A DNA stretch of 37,952 nucleotides, from positions 1 to 37,952 of the forward strand of contig CALKUS010000182.1 of NCBI GenBank assembly GCA_937996755.1, written 5' to 3'. Within the stretch, counting starts at the first letter, position 1. Every line of letters begins with the position of its first letter. The position numbers and the translations under genes are program-made. Positions 7,947 through 15,849 of this stretch are shown piece by piece. Below the pieces are notes generated by a model. That model did no database searches. It saw only the letters and a list, made by a program, of their open reading frames with translations, and had not been told where the DNA came from. The DNA comes from an uncultured Pseudomonadota bacterium (GTDB lineage Bacteria; Pseudomonadota; Gammaproteobacteria; Xanthomonadales; Ahniellaceae).

Positions 7947-8588
7947 TTACGCGGCGGCCGGTCCGAGTTGTCGGTCGTGCCAGCGCGCGAGCAGGACCTG
8001 TGCCAGGAACGCGCCGCACAGCGCGAGGAACATGTCCCACTGCGTGTCCCACGGGTCGCCCTGCGTCGCGAGGAACGCGTCGGCGTCGGCGCCCCAGACG
8101 AGCGCCGACCACCATTCGATGAACTCGAAGAACGCACTGAACGAAAGGCAGGCCGCGAGCACGAGGTAGAACAGCCAGCCGCCGCGCTTCAGCGGCGTGA
8201 GCCGCAGGAACAGCTCGCGCGCGAGGATGGCCGGCACGAAGCCCTGCATGAAATGGCCGAGCCGGTCGTAATGGTTGCGTGCGAAACCGAACGCTTCCTG
8301 CGCCCAGAACCCGAGCGGCACCTCGGCGTACGTGTAGTGGCCGCCGAGCATGAGCACGCCCATGTGCAGCACGATCAGCACGTAGAGCAGGCGCGTGAGC
8401 GGGAAGTTGCGTGCGGTGAACGCGAGCAGCGGCAGCGCCGCGATCACCCAGACCACCTCGAGGAACCAGGTGAGGCGGTCCTTCGCGCCGATGCCGGAGG
8501 CGACGAGCGCGACCACCACGATCGCCGCGTAGGTGGCGAGCTCGCCACGCGACGGCGTGACGGCAGGTCGCGGCCGGGTGGATGCCAT
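7947..8588 (-). CDS. DUF2238 (YjdF-like) inner-membrane protein
   Basis: A 213-residue protein with about six hydrophobic segments and the conserved DUF2238 motifs: HYTYAEVPLGFW, NHYDRLGHFMQGFVPA, SAFFEFIEWW and DPWDTQWDMFLALCGA. The many invariant His, Asp, Glu and Trp residues in or near the membrane suggest a metal- or proton-dependent activity, but the family has no assigned function. The start at 8588 is supported by AGGAG seven bases upstream; the frame extends a little further without a better site. It is divergent from the rhomboid gene across 53 bases. Confidence 0.85.
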   Translation of the reverse strand: MASTRPRPAVTPSRGELATYAAIVVVALVASGIGAKDRLTWFLEVVWVIAALPLLAFTARNFPLTRLLYVLIVLHMGVLMLGGHYTYAEVPLGFWAQEAFGFARNHYDRLGHFMQGFVPAILARELFLRLTPLKRGGWLFYLVLAACLSFSAFFEFIEWWSALVWGADADAFLATQGDPWDTQWDMFLALCGAFLAQVLLARWHDRQLGPAAA

Positions 8589-8641
8589 GGCGCAGCTCCT
8601 CGCTATTGCAAGCAGGCGCGGCCGCCCCAAACTGCCGCGGA

Positions 8642-9484
8642 ATGAGCGAATCCTACCCTGCCGCGCTCGGTCCCGACCGCGCCATGCGCCGCCGCGACGC
8701 GCGCGCGTTCTGGCGCGCGGCAGCGTGGGCGTTCGCGGCGGTCGCGCTGCTCGCGTGGATCAAGGCGCTGGAGTTCCTGTTCGACAAGCCGCTCGACGGC
8801 CTCGGCATCGTGCCGGGCACGGCGATGGGCCTGATCGGCGTGCTCACCGCGCCGCTCGTGCACGGCTCGGTCGAGCATCTCATCTCGAACAGCTTCCCGC
8901 TGCTCGTGCTCGGCACGCTCGCACGCTATGCCTATCCGCGGGCACTGAACCGCGCGCTGCCGCTGATCTGGATCCTGTCGGGCATCGGCACCTGGCTGAT
9001 CGGCCGTCCGCCCGCGCACGTCGGCGCGAGCGGCATCACCGAAGGGCTGCTGTTCTTCGTCTTCATGCTCGGCGTGCTCCGTCGCGACCGCCGCTCGATC
9101 GCGATCGCACTCGCCACGTTCCCGCTGTACGGTGGGCTGCTCATCGGGCTCGTGCCGCACGAAGCGGGCATTTCGTGGGAATACCACCTGAGCGGCGCCG
9201 TCGCGGGCACGCTCGCCGCGATCCTGTGGCGCCGGCTGGACGCGGCCGCGCCGCGCGCGAAGTACAGCTGGGACTACGAGGAAGAGGCGATGGCGGCGGC
9301 GGCGGCAGCGGCACGTGCGCGCGGCGAGGAATTCGAGCTGCCCTCACCCGCCGACGTCGAACCGCTGTGGGACGGCCCGTCGCGCGAGCGGCGCGGCGTC
9401 GTGCTCGCGTTCCCGGATCCGCGCGCGCTGCGCGACCGCTCGCGGGACGACGACGCAGGCGAAAAGCCGCCCACGATCCACTGA
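8642..9484 (+). CDS. Rhomboid-family intramembrane serine protease
   Basis: A 280-residue membrane protein with the rhomboid catalytic dyad: S130 in GASG of HVGASGITEG and H182 in SWEYHLSGAVAGT. The second helix carries H74-x4-H79-x3-N83 (HGSVEHLISN), the usual oxyanion and structural set. Rhomboids cut membrane-spanning substrates within the bilayer. The last 80 residues are cytoplasmic-looking, with an alanine run coded by repeated GCG/GCA codons (about 9290-9320) and an Arg/Asp-rich tail. The ATG at 8642 was chosen because the upstream extension of the frame is antisense to the DUF2238 leader; the ribosome site is weak. It converges on folE with seven bases between the stops. Confidence 0.85.
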   Translation: MSESYPAALGPDRAMRRRDARAFWRAAAWAFAAVALLAWIKALEFLFDKPLDGLGIVPGTAMGLIGVLTAPLVHGSVEHLISNSFPLLVLGTLARYAYPRALNRALPLIWILSGIGTWLIGRPPAHVGASGITEGLLFFVFMLGVLRRDRRSIAIALATFPLYGGLLIGLVPHEAGISWEYHLSGAVAGTLAAILWRRLDAAAPRAKYSWDYEEEAMAAAAAAARARGEEFELPSPADVEPLWDGPSRERRGVVLAFPDPRALRDRSRDDDAGEKPPTIH

Positions 9485-9491
9485 TCCTCGA

Positions 9492-10112
9492 TCAGGCGAT
9501 ACCGCGCGCGAGCCCGAGGAAACGCAGGAACTCGGAGCGCGTGCGCGCGTCCTCGCGGAACGCGCCGAGCATCTGGCTGGTGACCATCGACACGCGCGTC
9601 TTGTGCACGCCGCGCGTGGTCATGCAGTGGTGGACGGCCTCGACGACGACGCCCACGCCGCGCGGCTTCAGCACGTCCTGGATCGCCTGCGCGACCTGTG
9701 CCGTGAGCTTTTCCTGCACCTGGAAGCGGCGCGCATACACCTCGACGACGCGCGCGAGCTTGCTGATGCCCACGACCTTGCGGTCGGGCAGGTAGCCGAC
9801 GTGCGCGCGACCGATGATCGGCGCCATGTGGTGCTCGCAATGCGACTCGAAGTCGATGTCGCGCAGCACGATCATCTCGTCGTAGTTCTCGACTTCCTCG
9901 AACGTGCGTCGGAGGTAATCGGCCGGGTCGGCTGCATAACCCGAGAACCAGTCGCCGTAGGCGTCCACGACGCGGCGCGGCGTGTCGAGCAGGCCTTCGC
10001 GCGTGGGATCCTCGCCGGCCCAATGCAGCAGCGTACGGACGGCGCTTTCCGCCTCGGCGCGGCTCGGCTTCGCCACGCTGCGCGCGCGGCGCGCGGGTTT
10101 TCGGCTCGCCAT
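9492..10112 (-). CDS. folE: GTP cyclohydrolase I
   Basis: A 206-residue type I GTP cyclohydrolase that converts GTP to 7,8-dihydroneopterin triphosphate, the first step to folate. The zinc ligands are C92 and H95 in HCEHHMAP and C163 in HHCMTTRGV. Other family signatures are EDPTREGLLDTPRRVVDAY, VGYLPDRKVVGISKLAR and RFQVQEKLTAQVA. The ATG at 10112 gives a basic, disordered leader of about 17 residues before the conserved core. It follows the DUF4124 gene by only four bases, so the two are probably co-transcribed. Confidence 0.96.
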   Translation of the reverse strand: MASRKPARRARSVAKPSRAEAESAVRTLLHWAGEDPTREGLLDTPRRVVDAYGDWFSGYAADPADYLRRTFEEVENYDEMIVLRDIDFESHCEHHMAPIIGRAHVGYLPDRKVVGISKLARVVEVYARRFQVQEKLTAQVAQAIQDVLKPRGVGVVVEAVHHCMTTRGVHKTRVSMVTSQMLGAFREDARTRSEFLRFLGLARGIA

Positions 10113-10116
10113 GGCG

Positions 10117-10632
10117 TCAGCCTCCGGGCGCAGCCGCTGCGCGCAGGTGCTTCGCCATGTCGGCGTCCACCTGCGCATCGCTGCATTGCGCCGCATGCTG
10201 CTGCCGCACCTTCAGCAGGCTGGCTTCGGATTCCGGCGAGCCGTCGCCGCTCACCGCCTGGGCACCGGCGAGCACGGCGCATTCGATCTGCAGTTGCGTG
10301 CGCTCGAGCGCGGCGCCGCATTGCGACGCGAGCGTCGCTTCGCGGTCGCGCAGCCGCTGGCGCGACGCGTCGCTCGTGTCGATGTGCTCGACCGTGCCCT
10401 TGAGGTACCAGATGTCGCGCGCCATCGCGATGCACGTGGGGTCGGTGAGCTTGAAAGGCTTCGCGTTCTCGGGCGCGATCGGGATCACCTCCAGCGGTGC
10501 GCCGGCGCAGGGTTCTTCCTGGAACGCGAGGCTGCCGTCGGCGGCGCGGCACTTGTAGAGCGTCTTGTCGGCGGCGCCGGCTGCGGCACAGGCCACGAGC
10601 AGCAGCAACGGCAGGAAGCGGCGCACGGTCAT
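10117..10632 (-). CDS. Secreted DUF4124-domain protein
   Basis: A 171-residue protein with a signal peptide (MTVRRFLPLLLLVACAAAGAA) followed by the short DUF4124 motif KTLYKCRAADGSLAFQEEPC, in which two cysteines bracket a beta segment. The rest is helical, with paired cysteines that could form disulfides in the periplasm (CIAMARDIW, SQCGAALERTQLQIEC). Family function is unknown. GGAGG eight bases before ATG 10632 supports the start. It lies between the DUF885 peptidase gene (34 bases upstream) and folE (four bases downstream), all on one strand. Confidence 0.75.
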   Translation of the reverse strand: MTVRRFLPLLLLVACAAAGAADKTLYKCRAADGSLAFQEEPCAGAPLEVIPIAPENAKPFKLTDPTCIAMARDIWYLKGTVEHIDTSDASRQRLRDREATLASQCGAALERTQLQIECAVLAGAQAVSGDGSPESEASLLKVRQQHAAQCSDAQVDADMAKHLRAAAAPGG

Positions 10633-10666
10633 TCGGCGATCCTCCAGGCGATCGATGCGCGCAAGC

Positions 10667-12463
10667 CTACACCGCTGGTGCCGCTGCGACCCGTGAACGA
10701 TTGCCCGTTCCGGCATCGGCGGCCTGCCGTTCCGCGATCCAGGCGCGGATGCGCTCGCGCAGCAGGTCGAGCGGCACCGATCCCAGGCTCAGGACGGCGT
10801 CGTGGAACGCGCGCACGTCGAACCGCGCGCCGAGCGCGCCTTCCGCCTCGCGGCGCAGCGAGCGGATCTCCATCTCGCCGAGCTTGTAGGACAACGCCTG
10901 GCCCGGCCACGAGATGTAGCGATCCACTTCGGTGTCGATCTCGTGCAGCGACAGCGCCGTGTTGTCGCGCATGTACGCGACGGCCTGCGCGCGCGTCCAG
11001 CCCTTCGAGTGCACGCCCGTGTCGACCACCAGCCGGCAGGCGCGCCACATCTCGTAGGTGTAGCGGCCGAAGCGCTCGTACGGCGTCGTGTAGATGCCCA
11101 TGTCCTCGCCGAGCGACTCGGCGTAGAGCGCCCAGCCTTCGCCGTACGCGGACAGATAGCTGTAGCGGCGGAACGGCGGTTGCCCGGTCTGCTCGTTCGC
11201 GAGCGCGCCCTGCAGGTGGTGGCCGGGCACCGACTCGTGCAGCGTGAGCGCCGGCAGCGTGTACAGCGTGCGGCTCTTCAGGTCGTGCGTGTTGACCCAG
11301 TAGTAGCCCGGTTCGCCGCTGCCTTCCGCGGCCGGCACGTAGCGGCCGGACGTGTAATACGGCGCGATCGAATCCGGGACGGGCGCGATGCCGAACGGCT
11401 GGCGCGGCAGCGTGGCGAAGAGCTTCGGCAGCTGGCCGTCGACGCGCTTCGCGATCCAGGCGGCGCGCATCAGCAGCTCTTCCGGCGTCTTCGCGTAGAA
11501 CTGCGGGTCGCTGCGCAGGAACGCGAGGAACGCGGCGAAGTCGCCGTCGAACTTCACTTCCTTGACGATCGCCTCCATCGCGGCGCGGATGCGTGCGACT
11601 TCGGCCAGGCCGGTGGCGTGGATCGCCGCCGGGTCGAGGTCCAGCGTGACGTAATCGCGGATCTGCTGCCGGTAATAGCGCTTGCCGTCGGGCAGCGACT
11701 CCGCCGCGAGCGATTCGCGCGCGTGCGGCGCGTATTCCTCGTCGAAGAACCGCAGCAGCTTCGCGTACGCGGGCACCACCTGCTTGCCGATCACGTCGCG
11801 TGCCTGCGCGCGCAGCGCGTCCGCCGTCTGCCCATCGATCGTGGCGGGCAGCTTCGCGAACGGCGCGTAGAACGCGCTCTTTTCCGGGTCGGTCACGCCG
11901 GCCTGCGTCTTGAGCTCGCCGTCGCGGCCGGCGAGCACGATGCGCGGCGGCGTCATGCCGGTCTTCAGCCCTTCGCGCAGCTGCGCCGTGTGCTCGTCGA
12001 ACCAGCGCGGAATGTCGGCCAGGCGCGCGAGATAGCGGCGGTAGTCGCGCTCGTCGGCGAACGGCATCTGCCGCGAGAGGAACGCAAGCTCGCCGTAGAA
12101 CGGCGAGTCGCTGTTGATCGACAGGCGGTAGCCGTGCAGCTCGATGTTCGCGATCGCGCTCCCGATCTGGCCCTTGTAGATCGCGTAGTCGACGCGCGTC
12201 GCGGCATCCAGCGCAGCCGGATCGATGGCTTCGAGCGCCTTCGCCACGTCCTTGTAGTAGGCCAGGCGGCGCTGCTGGCTCGCCTCGTCCACCGTGCCGA
12301 GGCTTTCGTCGTAGCGATGCTCGCCCACGGCGGTCGCGAACGTCGGGTACTGCTCCAGGCGCCAGGCCCATTCGCGCTGCCACAGGGCGCGGAAGTCGTC
12401 GGTGGGCGACGCCGCGGCCGCGAGCGGCGCGAGCAGCAGCATCAGGGGCAGCAGTCGGCGCAT
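10667..12463 (-). CDS. Secreted DUF885 metallopeptidase-like protein
   Basis: A 598-residue protein with a signal peptide (MRRLLPLMLLLAPLAAAASP) and the DUF885 fold. The likely zinc motif is HESVPGHH (409-416). Further family blocks are YYWVNTHDLKSRTLYTLPALT, YGEGWALYAESLGEDMGIY with the third ligand-type glutamate, and the C-terminal PGQALSYKLGEMEIRSLRREAE. DUF885 proteins are annotated as putative carboxypeptidase-like enzymes of the cell envelope; the substrate is not known to me. The start was placed at ATG 12463 because the signal peptide begins there. It is divergent from fbp across 123 bases. Confidence 0.85.
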   Translation of the reverse strand: MRRLLPLMLLLAPLAAAASPTDDFRALWQREWAWRLEQYPTFATAVGEHRYDESLGTVDEASQQRRLAYYKDVAKALEAIDPAALDAATRVDYAIYKGQIGSAIANIELHGYRLSINSDSPFYGELAFLSRQMPFADERDYRRYLARLADIPRWFDEHTAQLREGLKTGMTPPRIVLAGRDGELKTQAGVTDPEKSAFYAPFAKLPATIDGQTADALRAQARDVIGKQVVPAYAKLLRFFDEEYAPHARESLAAESLPDGKRYYRQQIRDYVTLDLDPAAIHATGLAEVARIRAAMEAIVKEVKFDGDFAAFLAFLRSDPQFYAKTPEELLMRAAWIAKRVDGQLPKLFATLPRQPFGIAPVPDSIAPYYTSGRYVPAAEGSGEPGYYWVNTHDLKSRTLYTLPALTLHESVPGHHLQGALANEQTGQPPFRRYSYLSAYGEGWALYAESLGEDMGIYTTPYERFGRYTYEMWRACRLVVDTGVHSKGWTRAQAVAYMRDNTALSLHEIDTEVDRYISWPGQALSYKLGEMEIRSLRREAEGALGARFDVRAFHDAVLSLGSVPLDLLRERIRAWIAERQAADAGTGNRSRVAAAPAV

Positions 12464-12529
12464 GGCGCGGCTCCGGGTGGGCGGGAGCCGCGAGCTTGGG
12501 GCCGGGGCGGCCGGCGCGCAACGCCCGGT

Positions 12530-12558
12530 TTGTCGCGGCCGGCACGAGCCGCGACAAT
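12530..12558 (+). promoter_or_regulatory. Candidate fbp promoter with overlapping operator-like dyad
   Basis: A perfect dyad TGTCGCGGC-N8-GCCGCGACA spans 12531-12556. A possible promoter is built into it: TTGTCG (12530-12535), a 17-base spacer, and GACAAT (12553-12558), which would start transcription about 22 bases before the fbp ATG. The overlap of dyad and promoter is what an operator would look like. The hexamers match the consensus only in part. Confidence 0.45.
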
Positions 12559-12586
12559 GCGCGCCTCGCCGCGCCCGGACCCCGCC

Positions 12587-13594
12587 ATGAAGCACATTTC
12601 CCTGACCCGCTTCCTCATCGAGGAGCAGCGCGACAAGCAGCACATCAAGCCGGACCTGCGCCTGCTGATCGAGGTGGTGGCGCGCGCGTGCAAGGCGATC
12701 TCGATCGCCGTGGGCAAGGGCGCGCTCGGCGGCGTGCTCGGCAACGCGGGCAGCGAGAACGTGCAGGGTGAGGTGCAGAAGAAGCTCGACGTGCTGTCGA
12801 ACGAGATCCTGCTCGAGGCGAACGAATGGGGCGGCCACCTCGCCGCGATCGCGTCCGAGGAAATGGAGGCCCCACACGCCATCCCGCACCGCTATCCGAA
12901 GGGCGAGTACCTGCTGGTGTTCGACCCGCTGGACGGCTCGTCCAACATCGACGTGAACGTCTCCGTCGGCACGATCTTCTCGGTGCTGCGCTGCCCGGAC
13001 GGCGTGACGGAGCCGGGCGAGTCGGCGTTCCTGCAGCCGGGCACGCAGCAGGTCGCGGCCGGTTACTGCGTGTACGGCCCGAGCACCGTGCTCGTGCTGA
13101 CGCTCGGCGACGGCACGCACGCGTTCACGCTCGATCGCGAGGTGGGCAGCTTCGTGATGACGGTGCGCGGCATGCAGGTGCCGGCGACCACGAGCGAGTT
13201 CGCGATCAACGCGTCGAACGCGCGCCACTGGTTCCCGCCGATGCGGCGCTACATCGACGAACTGCTCGCCGGCAAGGAAGGCCCGCGCGGCCGCGACTTC
13301 AACATGCGCTGGGTCGCGTCGATGGTGGCCGACGTGCATCGCATCCTCACGCGCGGTGGCGTCTTCATGTATCCGCGCGACCGCAAGGATCCGTCGAAGC
13401 CGGGCCGCCTGCGCCTGCTGTACGAAGCGAACCCGATGGCGTTCGTCGTCGAGCAGGCGGGCGGCGCGGCGAACAACGGCGAACGTCGCATCCTCGAGCT
13501 GCAGCCCACCTCCCTGCACGAGCGCGTCGCAGTCGTGCTCGGCTCGCGCGAGGAAGTCGAGCGCGTGGCGGCCTACCACCGCGAACCGGTGTGA
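12587..13594 (+). CDS. fbp: Fructose-1,6-bisphosphatase, class I
   Basis: A 335-residue class I enzyme that hydrolyses fructose 1,6-bisphosphate in gluconeogenesis. The metal and phosphate site DPLDGSSNID is at 113-122, preceded by the EEME metal ligands near residue 91. The C-terminal half has GGVFMYPRD, RLRLLYEANPMAFVVEQAGG and an ending typical of the family (HERVAVVLGSREEVERV). The length matches the E. coli enzyme. It is coupled to the oxygenase gene downstream by a GTGA overlap and probably driven from the dyad-containing promoter upstream. Confidence 0.97.
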   Translation: MKHISLTRFLIEEQRDKQHIKPDLRLLIEVVARACKAISIAVGKGALGGVLGNAGSENVQGEVQKKLDVLSNEILLEANEWGGHLAAIASEEMEAPHAIPHRYPKGEYLLVFDPLDGSSNIDVNVSVGTIFSVLRCPDGVTEPGESAFLQPGTQQVAAGYCVYGPSTVLVLTLGDGTHAFTLDREVGSFVMTVRGMQVPATTSEFAINASNARHWFPPMRRYIDELLAGKEGPRGRDFNMRWVASMVADVHRILTRGGVFMYPRDRKDPSKPGRLRLLYEANPMAFVVEQAGGAANNGERRILELQPTSLHERVAVVLGSREEVERVAAYHREPV

Positions 13595-14301
13595 TCGCGA
13601 ACCCCGACTTCATCGAGGTTTACCCGGGCGCGCTGGACGAACGCGCGTGTGCCGACGCGATCGCGTACTTCGAGCGCTGCGGCCAGGCGCAGCGCGGCGC
13701 GACCGGATCCGGCGTCGACACGACGCTGAAGGACAGCTGGGACGTCCTGATCACCGGACGCCCCGACTGGCAGGCGCACCACGACGCGTTCCAGGCGGCG
13801 GCGTTCCGCGGCCTGCTCGCGTACGTGCGCAAGTATCGCTATGCGCTGATCGCGCCGCTCGCGTTGAAGGTGCGCGAACCTGCTTCGGGCGCGTTGCGCG
13901 CGCTCGACGCCGACGCGCTCGGCGCGATGGACGACGCCGCGCTCGGCGGCGTGCTGCAGCTCGCGTTCCGCCCCGGCACGATCAACATGCAGAAGTACCT
14001 CGCCGGATCGGGCGGCTATCCCTACTGGCACTGCGAGCACTACCCGAAGGCAGGCAGCGTCGACCCGCTGCACCGCGTGCTGCTCTACACGATCTACCTC
14101 AACGACGGCTTCGGCGCGGGCGAGACGGAGTTCCTCTACCAGCAGCGGAAGATCGCGCCGCGCACGGGCGACCTGCTCATCGCGCCCGCGTTCTTCACGC
14201 ACACGCATCGCGGCAACCGCCCCGAAGGCCGCGACAAGTACATCGCCACGAGCTGGATCCTGTTCCAGGCGGCGGAGGCGCTGTTCGGGAAGCGGCCCTA
14301 G
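13591..14301 (+). CDS. 2-oxoglutarate/Fe(II)-dependent oxygenase of the prolyl-hydroxylase-like type
   Basis: A 236-residue protein starting at GTG 13591, which overlaps the fbp stop. The double-stranded beta-helix core shows an iron-site pattern H147-C-E149 (YWHCEHYP) and H206 in THTHRG, with the basic residues that bind 2-oxoglutarate just after (HRGNRPEGRDKYIATSW). The first acidic ligand is Glu where Asp is more common, so the motif is HxE...H. The strand LLYTIYLNDGFGAGETEFLYQ is a strong match to prolyl 4-hydroxylase-like proteins. The substrate is unknown. The stop lies in CCTAGG (14297-14302) and overlaps the stop of the radical SAM remnant on the other strand. Confidence 0.78.
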   Translation: MIANPDFIEVYPGALDERACADAIAYFERCGQAQRGATGSGVDTTLKDSWDVLITGRPDWQAHHDAFQAAAFRGLLAYVRKYRYALIAPLALKVREPASGALRALDADALGAMDDAALGGVLQLAFRPGTINMQKYLAGSGGYPYWHCEHYPKAGSVDPLHRVLLYTIYLNDGFGAGETEFLYQQRKIAPRTGDLLIAPAFFTHTHRGNRPEGRDKYIATSWILFQAAEALFGKRP

Positions 14302-14366
14302 GACGGGGTCGCGACGAGCGCCGTACGGTCGAGCTCGCGCTTCGGCTCGCTGGCCTGTCCGACGCG
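14298..14366 (-). pseudogene. Remnant of the 3' end of a radical SAM gene
   Basis: Reading leftward, the codons give GRVGQASEPKRELDRTALVA followed by TPS and a stop. The intact radical SAM protein at 17436-18521 has ARLGYDDEPKLELDRTAFVA at its end; 13 of these 20 positions are identical. Upstream of this piece no radical SAM sequence can be seen, so only the C-terminal codons are left. The stop overlaps the stop of the 2-oxoglutarate oxygenase, which looks like a native convergent arrangement. This suggests that the original gene once ended here. Confidence 0.7.
14320..14349 (+). repeat. Left copy of a 30-base direct repeat flanking the signalling cassette
   Basis: This stretch matches 17482-17511 at 28 of 30 positions, with differences at 14325 and 14338. 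The match continues leftwards more weakly (34 of 39 over 14311-14349). It lies in the radical SAM remnant. The two copies have the same orientation and enclose about 3.1 kb. Confidence 0.85.
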
Positions 14367-14500
14367 TCCGGGTTGCTTGCGCGGTTGGCACCGACCCGAC
14401 AGACTGCCGGCAGGGGCGTTCGACCTTCCCATGCCGCGCCGGATCGGCAACGAGCACGCCCGCGGGGAGCGAGCAGTCCACCATCCTCGAAAGTCGAACG

Positions 14501-15832
14501 ATGAACGGACGAAGTCGGTTGGCGGTAAGCGTTGGCGCAGGCCTGACGATCGGTTTCCTCGCACTGCTCATGATCGTCGGGACCACCATCTGGCTGGTGG
14601 AACGCGGCAACACCCTGCTCGAGCAGTCCACGGTGCAGCGCTCGATCCGCGTCGCTGCCGAAAAGCTGCGCGACCACCTGCGAACCGCGGAGTCGAGCCA
14701 GCGGGGATTCCTCCTCACCGGCAACCAGATCTACCTGGCCCCGTATGACACGGCCAAGACGGGGGCGGCGCAGGAGCTCGACGTCCTCGGCCGGGCGATC
14801 GGGCCGGACGCGCCCAACCGCGCCATGCTGCCCGCGTTGTCGGACGCGGTGGGCGAAAAGATCGCCGAGATGGACTCGACCATCGCCTTGAAGCGCGCCG
14901 GCCGCGACGCCGAAGCCCTGGCGCTGATCCAGCGCAACCGGGGCAAGGCGCTGATGGACGAGATCAACGTGTTCCTGTACGGCGCGATTTTGCTCGCCGA
15001 CGAGGGCGGCGCGCTCGGCAGCGCGGAACAGCAGCGCAACGCGTCGCTGCTGCGCCGGATATCCGCGGTCGCCGCCGCGGTGATCGTCCTGGTGGTGCTT
15101 GCGGTGACCTTCATGGTCTATCGCAACGGCCGCGACCTGAAGCTGGCTCGCGACGAGGTGCAGGCCATCAACCTGAGCCTGGAAGAACGCGTGAAGGCGC
15201 GCACCGCGGATCTGGCGATGGCACGGGAACGCGCGGAAGTCCTGCTCGCCGAAGTCAATCACCGCGTGGCGAACAGCCTGCAGCTCGTGGGGAACCTCGT
15301 GCGGATGCAGGTCGGTTCCGCGACCGACAAGGCGACCCGGGAAGCCCTGCTCGAAACCCAGTCGCGCATCAACGCGATCGCGCTGATCCACAAGAGCCTC
15401 TACACGTCGGGCGACGTCACGCGCGTGGCGCTGAACGACTACCTCGGCACCATGCTCGGCAACCTGGAAACGGCGATGAAGAAGGACGGCCATACGGCCA
15501 TCCTGAGGATATTCCTGGAACCGATTTCGCTGCGTACTGACGCCAGCGTCAACCTCGGCGTGGCGGTACAGGAGCTCGTGACGAACGCGTTCAAGTACGC
15601 CTATCCCGAGGACCAGCCCGGTGAGGTGCGCGTGCGGCTGAAGCGAATCGACGACGACAAGGCCGAGCTCCTGGTCGAGGACGATGGCGTGGGCTTCTCG
15701 CCGGACGCCAGGCCGGAAGGCACGGGCCTCGGCAGCAAGATCATCTCCACGATGGCGTCGGCATTGCGCACGCGGGTGGAGTACATCCATCGTCGCCCGG
15801 GCACTGCGGCGCGGCTGGTCTTCGTGACCTAG
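14501..15832 (+). CDS. Sensor histidine kinase with CHASE3-like periplasmic domain and HisKA_2-type core
   Basis: A 443-residue membrane kinase. Helix 1 is about 11-33, the four-helix CHASE3-like sensor about 37-180 with the typical AESSQRGFLLTG motif (63-74), helix 2 about 187-207, and a coiled coil 212-250. The dimerisation and phosphoacceptor region has H254 in AEVNHRVANSLQLV, typical of HisKA_2/HWE-type kinases. The ATPase domain shows the N box (QELVTNAFKYAY, N362), DDGVGF (394-399) and GTGLG. It opens a three-gene unit with a periplasmic binding protein 17 bases downstream and a receiver protein after that. No strong ribosome site precedes ATG 14501. Its stop again lies in CCTAGG. Confidence 0.9.
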   Translation: MNGRSRLAVSVGAGLTIGFLALLMIVGTTIWLVERGNTLLEQSTVQRSIRVAAEKLRDHLRTAESSQRGFLLTGNQIYLAPYDTAKTGAAQELDVLGRAIGPDAPNRAMLPALSDAVGEKIAEMDSTIALKRAGRDAEALALIQRNRGKALMDEINVFLYGAILLADEGGALGSAEQQRNASLLRRISAVAAAVIVLVVLAVTFMVYRNGRDLKLARDEVQAINLSLEERVKARTADLAMARERAEVLLAEVNHRVANSLQLVGNLVRMQVGSATDKATREALLETQSRINAIALIHKSLYTSGDVTRVALNDYLGTMLGNLETAMKKDGHTAILRIFLEPISLRTDASVNLGVAVQELVTNAFKYAYPEDQPGEVRVRLKRIDDDKAELLVEDDGVGFSPDARPEGTGLGSKIISTMASALRTRVEYIHRRPGTAARLVFVT

Positions 15833-15849
15833 GCCCGTATCGGACTCCC

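Noticed and set aside
14385..14405. Sigma-54 promoter (TTGGCAC) before the sensor kinase
   Set aside because: The -24-like TGGCAC is present, but no GC of the -12 element lies at the required distance.
14404..14413. Ten-base palindrome CTGCCGGCAG before the kinase gene as an operator
   Set aside because: Short GC palindromes are expected often in DNA of this composition and nothing else supports it.
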